Both the position numbers and the translations under genes were made by a program. From Effusibacillus pohliae DSM 22757 (GTDB taxonomy: Bacteria > Bacillota > Bacilli > Tumebacillales > Effusibacillaceae), in NCBI RefSeq assembly GCF_000376225.1, contig NZ_AQXL01000131.1:48649-112648 (forward strand): a DNA stretch of 64,000 bases. The letters are read 5' to 3'. The notes below the pieces were generated by a model, which was given only the letters and a program-made list of their open reading frames with translations, made no database searches and had not been told where the DNA came from. This document shows positions 58,080-64,000 of this stretch, in pieces (position 1 is the first letter of the stretch; each line of letters opens with the position of its first letter).

Positions 58080-60806
58080 TCAGCGGTTGTACGCGACGCG
58101 CGAACGCCTCGCCATCCGGTTCGTCGCGCGGCGGGCAGCCAACGAGAAGGTCGGAATGGCGGCCGCCGCCATGACGGCAATCCAATCCCACACGTTCAGC
58201 GGAACCGTTTTGAAAATCGGCTGCATCGGTTCAACGTAGATGACGGAAATCAACAGCAGCGCCGAGATGGCGACCGCCACAATCAGCCACGGATTCTCCA
58301 GAATGTTGCGGGAGAAAATGCCTCCCTCCACGCTGCGGCAGTCAAACACCTGGATCAGCTGCGCCATCACCAATGTGGCGAACGCCATCGTCTGCGCTTT
58401 CACCAGGTGGTTTGGTTCGGCCGAATAGGTCAACCAGAACACAGCCAGCGTGACAAACCCGATCAGAATGCCTCTGGTCAGAATCTTTTGCCCCACCCCT
58501 CGCGCAAAAATGCTCTCCTTCGGGTTGCGCGGCCGCTTCTGCATGATGTTTTTTTCCGCCGGATCGACGCCCAATGCGATCGCCGGCAAGCCGTCCGTCA
58601 CCAGGTTCACCCAGAGGATCTGGATCGGCAGCAAGGGCAGCGGCAGACCAGCCAGCATCGCCAGAAACATCACCAGAATCTCACCGACGTTAGAAGCGAG
58701 CAAATAGCGGACAAACTTGCGGATGTTGTCGTAGATCCCCCGGCCTTCTTCAATCGCCGCGACGATCGTGGCAAAATTGTCGTCCGCCAGCACGAGAGCG
58801 GACGCCTCTTTCGCCACATCGGTGCCGGTGCGGCCCATCGCAATGCCGATATCGGCCGCCTTAATCGCCGGCGCATCGTTGACGCCGTCCCCCGTCATCG
58901 CCACGACATGCCCGTTTTTTTGCAGCGCCTTGACGATCCGCAGCTTGTGCTCGGGCGAGACGCGGGCGTAGACATAAATGTCTTCCACCTTTTTTTGCAA
59001 TTCCTTGTCTGACATCGCTTCCAACTTGGCTCCGTTGACAACCAGACCGCCAGGCGGCAGTATCCCGATCTGCCGCGCGATCGCCTCGGCCGTTACCTGA
59101 TGGTCGCCGGTGATCATCACCGTCTTGATCCCCGCCCGCTTGCATTTGGCGATCGCCTGGTACACTTCCGGCCGCGGCGGATCGATCATGCCGACCAGCC
59201 CCATGAAAATCAGGCCGCGTTCCGGATCGGCCGCTTTCAGCTCTGCCGGGTCCTTGACCGGGCGATAGGCGATAGCCAGGTTGCGCAGCGCGCCGACCGC
59301 CATCGTTTCGTTCGCCTGCATCACCGCTTTGCGCAGGGAAGCGCTCATCGGGACCACTTTTCCATCAATCAGTATGTGCGTGCAGCGGTCGAGCAGTATG
59401 TCCGGCGCTCCTTTGACCAGCAAGCGGACTTGCCCGGCCTGATTTTTCGTGATCACCGACATCATCTTGCGGGTCGAGTCAAACGGCAGCTCATCCAAAC
59501 GCTGTTCCGCCTCCGCCAACTGCTGCGGCGTGATTCCCGCTTTGGCAGCCAGCACCAGCAATGCTCCTTCCGTCGGATCGCCGTAGACGGTCCATCGCCC
59601 GCCGCTTTTCCCCGCCTTCTCCTGTATAAGCTCCGCGTTGTTGCACAATGCGCCGATTTCCAGCAGGCGGCGCAGGTCGTCCCGTTTGCGGGGATCCACT
59701 TTTTTTCCCGCCAGCTGAAATTCGCCTTCCGGCTCAAATCCGCTGCCCGTCACGTCGTAAAACCGGCCGCTCACCCACACCTGTTGAACGGTCATCATGT
59801 TCTGTGTCAATGTACCCGTCTTGTCGGAGCAGATAACGGACGCACAGCCGAGCGTCTCGACGGACGGAAGTTTGCGCACGATCGCCCGCCGTTTGATCAT
59901 CCGCTGCACGCCAAGCGCCAGCGCAATCGTCACGATCGCCGGCAGCCCTTCCGGAATCGCCGCCACCGCCAAAGACACACCAGCGAGGAACATCTCATAA
60001 ATCCCGTGTCCGTGCAAAATTCCCGTAATCACCACAACGGCTGTAATCGCCAGCGCCACATAGACGAGCACCTTGCCCAGCTGTTCGAGCCTGCGCTGCA
60101 GCGGCGTATCCATATCTTCCGCCGTCTGGATCAGGTCGGCAATCAGCCCCATCTCGGTGTCCATCCCCGTGGCAACCACCACGCCAACGCCCTTGCCCCG
60201 CGTCACCATCGTGCCCATGTAGGCCATATTCCGGCGATCGCCGACACCGGCGAGCGGATCTTCGATCGGGTCGACCGATTTGGTGACCGGAAGCGATTCC
60301 CCGGTCAGGGACGATTCTTCGATTTCCAGTGACTGGCAGCGAATCAGTCGCAGGTCGGCCGGCACCCGGTCACCGCTTTCCAGCAATACAATATCGCCCG
60401 GCACCAGTTCGGCTGCCGGTACCGTCACTTTTTTCCCGTCGCGAATCGTGTGGGCGGTCGGGGCGGCCAGCTGCTTCAGCGAAGCGAGTGAGCGTTCGGC
60501 GCGCACTTCCTGCAAAAATCCGAGAATCCCGTTCACGATAATGATCGCTATAATCGTAATCGCATCCGTATACTCGCCAAGCAGTCCGGAAATCAGCGTG
60601 GCTGCCAGCAACACGAGGACCATAAAATCCCGAAACTGGTTCAAAAAAAGCGACAAGAGCGAGACATGTTCCCCTTCGGACAAACGGTTTTCACCATACC
60701 GCAGCCGTCGTTCTTCCACCTCTTTTGAAGTCAGGCCGTTCACGGTTGTCTCTGTCAGTTGCAGGCATTCCGCAACACCCAGAGAATGCCAGTTGGTCTT
60801 CTGCAC
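58080..60806 (-). CDS. P-type Ca2+-transporting ATPase (SERCA-like, YloB)
   Basis: 908 residues: an N-terminal cation ATPase domain ([20 protein letters not shown]), an actuator loop with TGES, phosphorylation site [13 protein letters not shown], nucleotide domain with KGAPD, hinge [18 protein letters not shown] and about ten membrane segments. [14 protein letters not shown] in M4 and the NLVTDG of M6 carry calcium ligands. It probably exports Ca2+; the B. subtilis ortholog affects spore resistance. GTG start with AAAGGGGTGG upstream. Confidence 0.95.
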   Translation of the reverse strand: MQKTNWHSLGVAECLQLTETTVNGLTSKEVEERRLRYGENRLSEGEHVSLLSLFLNQFRDFMVLVLLAATLISGLLGEYTDAITIIAIIIVNGILGFLQEVRAERSLASLKQLAAPTAHTIRDGKKVTVPAAELVPGDIVLLESGDRVPADLRLIRCQSLEIEESSLTGESLPVTKSVDPIEDPLAGVGDRRNMAYMGTMVTRGKGVGVVVATGMDTEMGLIADLIQTAEDMDTPLQRRLEQLGKVLVYVALAITAVVVITGILHGHGIYEMFLAGVSLAVAAIPEGLPAIVTIALALGVQRMIKRRAIVRKLPSVETLGCASVICSDKTGTLTQNMMTVQQVWVSGRFYDVTGSGFEPEGEFQLAGKKVDPRKRDDLRRLLEIGALCNNAELIQEKAGKSGGRWTVYGDPTEGALLVLAAKAGITPQQLAEAEQRLDELPFDSTRKMMSVITKNQAGQVRLLVKGAPDILLDRCTHILIDGKVVPMSASLRKAVMQANETMAVGALRNLAIAYRPVKDPAELKAADPERGLIFMGLVGMIDPPRPEVYQAIAKCKRAGIKTVMITGDHQVTAEAIARQIGILPPGGLVVNGAKLEAMSDKELQKKVEDIYVYARVSPEHKLRIVKALQKNGHVVAMTGDGVNDAPAIKAADIGIAMGRTGTDVAKEASALVLADDNFATIVAAIEEGRGIYDNIRKFVRYLLASNVGEILVMFLAMLAGLPLPLLPIQILWVNLVTDGLPAIALGVDPAEKNIMQKRPRNPKESIFARGVGQKILTRGILIGFVTLAVFWLTYSAEPNHLVKAQTMAFATLVMAQLIQVFDCRSVEGGIFSRNILENPWLIVAVAISALLLISVIYVEPMQPIFKTVPLNVWDWIAVMAAAAIPTFSLAARRATNRMARRSRVAYNR

Positions 60807-60839
60807 CGAGTGCCACCCCTTTGTCGTATCGTTTGTCCC

Positions 60840-61190
60840 TAGTCATGTCTATGCTTGACCAAGCGTGAAAATAACCTGTCCGCAATGGGGTGGCATACAG
60901 TCCGGCGATGAACATCACCACTGGCAGCAGTTTGCTCTGCCCGACCCGGTCGCCAAGGCGGCCGAGATAAGGGGAACCGATGATATTGGCGATGCCTGTG
61001 ATCGATGCGGCAAGTCCCGACAGAAGGCGATGTTCGATACGTTGCCGACAAGCGACTTGACAAAGATCGTCATCATCGAGTTGGTGCTCAGAATGTTTCG
61101 GATCGTGGATCCCAAGTTCCCCGAGAAACAGAGCCAAAAACGGCAGCACTATGCTCATCGAACCAAACAAACTTTTTTCAACATTCAATT
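60840..61190 (-). pseudogene. Remnant of an MFS transporter
   Basis: Starting near a TTG at 61190, the minus strand encodes SIVLPFLALFLGELGIHDP, then, after frame changes, LSGLAASITGIANIIGSPYL and GRLGDRVGQSKLLPVVMFIA, which match MFS helices 1-3 and the loop 2-3 motif. The rest of the protein is missing. Length and frame breaks make a functional transporter impossible. It lies between the ATPase and rqcH, neighbours in B. subtilis. Confidence 0.65.
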
Positions 61191-61285
61191 CTAGTCCTGC
61201 AGGCGCCTGTCTGACAAAGACAACGGCCGTTTGACGAACACCGCCGCTGCCCGTATACTTGGAGTGACTTGAGGAGGTGAGAGGA

Positions 61286-63124
61286 ATGGCGTTTGATGGA
61301 ATTGTGCTGCGCGCCGTCGCGCATGAACTGCAGCAAACGATCGCCGGCGGCCGCGTGGACAAAATCTATCAGCCGTTGGCTCGCGACCTTCTGCTGATCG
61401 TCCGGAACCAGGGGCGCAACTACCGGTTGCTGATCTCGGCCAACCCGACCTTTCCCCGCATCCACCTGGCCGAACGGTACAAAGGACAAAATCCGGTCGA
61501 ACCGCCGATGTTCTGCATGCTGCTGCGGAAACATCTTGAAGGCGGCCGGATTACAAAAATCGAACAGGTGGACAATGAGCGGATCCTGCTGATCAATGTC
61601 GAGAACCGGGACGAACTGGGCGATCTCGGCGAAAAGCAACTGGTGGTGGAAATCATGGGCCGCCACTCGAACATCATCCTGGTCGACCCGCAGACCGGCC
61701 GCATCCTGGACGGAATCGTGCACGTAAACCTGTCCACCAGCCGGCACCGGGAAGTGCTGCCCGGACGCACGTATGTAGCGCCGCCCGAACAGGACAAAAT
61801 CTCCCCGTTCGCGGAAACAAAAACCGGCTTTCTGGCGAAACGGCAAACTCATGATGGCCCGTTTGACAAATTTTTGGTCAATCATTACAGCGGAATCTCT
61901 CCCCTGCTCGGGCGGGAGCTGGCCCATCGGTTTGCGGCGACCGAGACCGGGTCGGAACCAGCAAATACCCGAGTGGAAACTGGTGAGCGGTCCGCTTCTC
62001 CAGCGGCGGAACAGCCGGACGCCAGTCAATTGGGTGCCTCTCAGCAGGATACTGCTCAGCCGGACGCCGAGCAGGAATGGCGGATTTTCGAAAGCTTCCT
62101 CGAACCGCTCCTCCACCATCGATACTCCCCGACGCTGGTGATCGACCGGTCGGGAAAGCCGAAGGCGTTTTCGGCGGTCAGGCTGACGCATGTGCCGGGC
62201 GATGTGCAGGAGTGGGACAGCATTTCCGCCTGCCTGGAGCAATTTTTTGAAGAAAAATCGTGGCGCGACACGCTCCGCCAAAAAGCGGGCGACATGGAAC
62301 GGATTCTGCTGGCGGAACTGGAGAAAGACCGTAGCAAAATCGCCAAGTTCGAGGAAGCGATCACCGAAGCGGCGGAGGCCGACCGCTACCGCATCTGGGG
62401 AGAATTGCTGACGGCAAGCCTCTTCCAATTGGAGAAAGGGCAGACGGAGGCGAACGTGGTCAATTATTTTGAAGAGGATCTGCCGGAGATCACGATCCCG
62501 CTCGATCCCCAGTTGTCGCCGCAGGAGAACGCGCAAGCCTATTTTAAAAAGTACAACAAAGTGAAAAAATCGATTCCGATCCTCGAGCAACAGATCGCGC
62601 AAACGCGCGAACGAATCGCCTACCTGGAAAGCGTCCTGCAATCGCTGTCAACGGCCGATTTGGGCGACCTCGAAGAGATTCGGGAAGAGTTGGAACAAGT
62701 TGGGGTGCTGAAAGCCGCACGCAAGCCGGGCGGCAAGAAAAAACCGGCCGCCAGCCAGCCGGAACGGTTCCGCTCGAGCGACGGCATCGACATCTATGTC
62801 GGCAAGAACAACAAACAAAACGACTACCTGACGATGAAACTGGCCCATTCGTCAGACACATGGCTACATACGAAAGACATCCCCGGTTCGCACGTGGTGA
62901 TCCGCGCCAAAGACGTGCCGGAAACCACGTTGCGGGAAGCCGCCCAACTGGCCGCCTATTTTTCAAAAGCGCGCGACTCCAGCCATGTGCCGGTCGATTA
63001 CACGCTGGTCAAAAACGTCTGGAAGCCGAACGGCGCCAAACCGGGCATGGTCTTGTACGAAGGGCAGAAAACATTGTACGTCACACCCGATGCGGCACTG
63101 GTCGCGAAACTGAAAACCACCTGA
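61286..63124 (+). CDS. rqcH: Ribosome quality control protein RqcH
   Basis: 612 residues of the NEMF/Rqc2 family, which adds alanine tails to stalled peptides on 50S subunits. NFACT-N (DGIVLRAVAHELQQTIAGGR), an HhH segment, long coiled coils (about 330-460) and NFACT-R (DGIDIYVGKNNKQNDYL, SSDTWLHTKDIPGSHVVIRA). Residues about 216-263 are a Gln/Asp/Ala/Ser-rich insert not typical of the family. ATG at 61286 with GAGGAGG. Confidence 0.95.
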   Translation: MAFDGIVLRAVAHELQQTIAGGRVDKIYQPLARDLLLIVRNQGRNYRLLISANPTFPRIHLAERYKGQNPVEPPMFCMLLRKHLEGGRITKIEQVDNERILLINVENRDELGDLGEKQLVVEIMGRHSNIILVDPQTGRILDGIVHVNLSTSRHREVLPGRTYVAPPEQDKISPFAETKTGFLAKRQTHDGPFDKFLVNHYSGISPLLGRELAHRFAATETGSEPANTRVETGERSASPAAEQPDASQLGASQQDTAQPDAEQEWRIFESFLEPLLHHRYSPTLVIDRSGKPKAFSAVRLTHVPGDVQEWDSISACLEQFFEEKSWRDTLRQKAGDMERILLAELEKDRSKIAKFEEAITEAAEADRYRIWGELLTASLFQLEKGQTEANVVNYFEEDLPEITIPLDPQLSPQENAQAYFKKYNKVKKSIPILEQQIAQTRERIAYLESVLQSLSTADLGDLEEIREELEQVGVLKAARKPGGKKKPAASQPERFRSSDGIDIYVGKNNKQNDYLTMKLAHSSDTWLHTKDIPGSHVVIRAKDVPETTLREAAQLAAYFSKARDSSHVPVDYTLVKNVWKPNGAKPGMVLYEGQKTLYVTPDAALVAKLKTT

Positions 63125-63244
63125 CCAGCCCGCCCAGCCCACTCCCCAGTGCATAGGGCCGCACGATCCACCCGGGCTCAACCGGAGCAACCACCAGTTT
63201 CTGGCCAAGGTTGGATAAGAAACAGCCCCGTCGCCATCTCCGCG
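63125..63244. other. Short gap after rqcH
   Basis: No gene, promoter or repeat recognised between the rqcH stop and the next terminator. Confidence 0.5.
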
Positions 63245-63273
63245 AAAACCCGGCACCCTTATGAGTGCCGGGC
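63240..63273 (-). terminator. Terminator of the 77-residue gene
   Basis: Minus-strand CCCGGCAC/GTGCCGGG stem followed by TTTTCGCG. Confidence 0.75.
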
Positions 63274-63285
63274 TCCCGTATGGGA

Positions 63286-63519
63286 TCAGTGCTTGCGGCG
63301 GGCGATGATCGTAAAGCCGTCATAATGCCCGCCCTTCGGGTAATGGTCAAACTCTTCCCTGTCCAGCAGCACGGTCAGCGCATCCGCCTGAACCGAATCG
63401 GACGCCTCCATCACGATGGTGAGCGTTTCATGCCCGTCAATCTCCGGCAACACCCGCTCCAACCGGCGCAAGTCATGTCCCGTGATCGTACCGCCAACAT
63501 GAAAATACAAATCTCCCAT
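63286..63519 (-). CDS. Small hypothetical protein (77 aa)
   Basis: Begins MGDLYFHVGGTITGHDLRRL and ends HYDGFTIIARRKH, with mixed alpha/beta character and no cysteine or membrane segment. AAGGAGG lies nine bases before ATG 63519 and a terminator follows, so it is a real gene, monocistronic and convergent with rqcH. Family not recognised. Confidence 0.75.
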   Translation of the reverse strand: MGDLYFHVGGTITGHDLRRLERVLPEIDGHETLTIVMEASDSVQADALTVLLDREEFDHYPKGGHYDGFTIIARRKH

Positions 63520-63643
63520 CGTCCGCGGCCTCCTTCACAAGGATTCCCATACGGGTCATTCTGATTGTTCCCCGGACCGGTCGCTTTCATCCGCTGGCGG
63601 CCTGCCTCGATACGTTTGCTTCTCCAGGCACCACCCGCTGCAT

Positions 63644-63734
63644 CCTGTGGTAGAATCAGCATGAGGGAGGAAGTCTGAGGTTCCGAGCTCCTGCAGCGCT
63701 ATCACGGCCTGTGATAGAATCAGTATGAAAGGAG
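63644..63734. repeat. Two promoter-like direct repeats with a palindrome
   Basis: CCTGTGGTAGAATCAGCATG (63644) and CCTGTGATAGAATCAGTATG (63708) repeat 64 bases apart; each is followed by a GGAG-like block. The second overlaps the palindrome CTATCAC-GGCCT-GTGATAG (63699-63717), which covers a TAGAAT -10. The ATG in each leads only to very short frames. This may be a duplicated, regulated gene start whose body has been lost next to the insertion element. Confidence 0.4.
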
Positions 63735-63744
63735 CTATTCCTGT

Positions 63745-63844
63745 GATGAATTAAAATGCGGTTTGCAAAACAAAAAGCGCCTCCTGTATGCTGGGTCTCG
63801 GAATGGTTGACATTCACTGCCCTAATTAGAGGAGGACGCTCACT
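63745..63844 (+). other. IS110 left flank with a sequestered ribosome-binding site
   Basis: The AGGAGGACGC just before the transposase ATG can pair with GCGCCTCCT about 50 bases upstream (near 63778). This would hide the ribosome-binding site in the mRNA. I could not locate the element's left terminus. Confidence 0.4.
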
Positions 63845-64000
63845 ATGAAGTTTAACCAATCGAACAAACAAAATCAACGGATTTCGAGAATTTCTGAAAC
63901 GACTCTGGTCATTGGAACCGACATCGCGAAACACAATCACGTCGCTCGTGCCTTTAATTACCGAGGCATCGAGCTCGGCAAGCGTTGCCTGTTCCAGAAC
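63845..64000 (+). mobile_element. IS110-family transposase, 5' end only
   Basis: 52 codons to the window edge. TLVIGTDIAKHNHVARAFNY and GIELGKRCLFQN match the DEDD (RuvC-like) N-terminal domain of IS110 transposases, with the first catalytic aspartate in GTDIAK. Strong ribosome-binding site AGGAGGA. The gene continues outside the window, so intactness is unknown. Confidence 0.85.

Noticed and set aside
60840..61190. A functional MFS transporter upstream of rqcH
   Set aside because: Only helices 1-3 are recognisable, with frame breaks, and the rest of the protein is absent.

Overview
The window is a high-GC, low-repeat stretch of a spore-forming Firmicute, most likely a Bacillales relative in or near Alicyclobacillaceae. 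Evidence: an alpha/beta-type small acid-soluble spore protein, the 26-residue SpoVM, RemA, FapR, and a gene order from rqcH to trmD that follows the ylo-ylq block of Bacillus subtilis. I cannot fix the genus from sequence alone. Nearly all genes lie on the minus strand, so transcription runs mostly from high to low coordinates. No tRNA, rRNA or CRISPR array was seen.

Positions 1-14430 are an accessory nitrogen-acquisition island. From right to left it holds an assimilatory nitrate/nitrite operon (nasC, frameshifted nirB, nirD, a TrpD2-like gene and a GlnR/TnrA-like MerR regulator). Next comes an operon that starts with a GlnR/TnrA box and a guanidine-I (ykkC) riboswitch and runs through a damaged urea ABC transporter (a substrate-binding-protein::urtC chimera, frameshifted urtD, intact urtE) into urease (ureA, a fused ureB-ureC, ureF, ureG, ureD). 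Four sites fit the TGTNA-N7-TNACA box used by GlnR/TnrA, and the regulator lies inside the island, so it looks like a self-contained nitrogen regulon. One box lies past ureD in front of a possible 85-nt terminator-ended RNA. The nas leader can fold into a long nested rod, and a 20-bp perfect palindrome sits in its promoter.

Positions 14468-36905 carry housekeeping genes: trmD, rimM, khpA, rpsP, ffh, ylxM, ftsY, smc, rnc, fabF, acpP, fabG, fabD, fabH, plsX, fapR, SASP, rpmF, yceD, then tmcAL, sepM, a patatin-like gene, coaD and rsmD. They cover tRNA and ribosome maturation, SRP targeting, chromosome condensation, fatty acid and phospholipid synthesis under FapR, and CoA synthesis. A truncated sigma-54 activator remnant interrupts the block between smc and rnc.

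Positions 36906-38541 are an intergenic island with a hairpin repeat, a strongly structured RNA with its own terminator, a compact gene for a 51-residue cationic membrane peptide, an exported protein of unknown function and a 42-residue membrane peptide.

Positions 38542-63124 resume the conserved block: recG, fakA-like, asp23, rpmB, spoVM, rpe, rsgA, prkC, prpC, rlmN, rsmB, fmt, def, priA, coaBC, rpoZ, gmk, remA, yicC-like, a HesB-like gene, a P-type Ca2+ ATPase, an MFS remnant and rqcH. The window ends in an IS110-type transposase cut by the right edge.

Two single-base frameshifts (urtD, nirB) and several chimeric junctions in accessory genes suggest either real decay or assembly error. Only reads can separate these. 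The essential genes all look intact.
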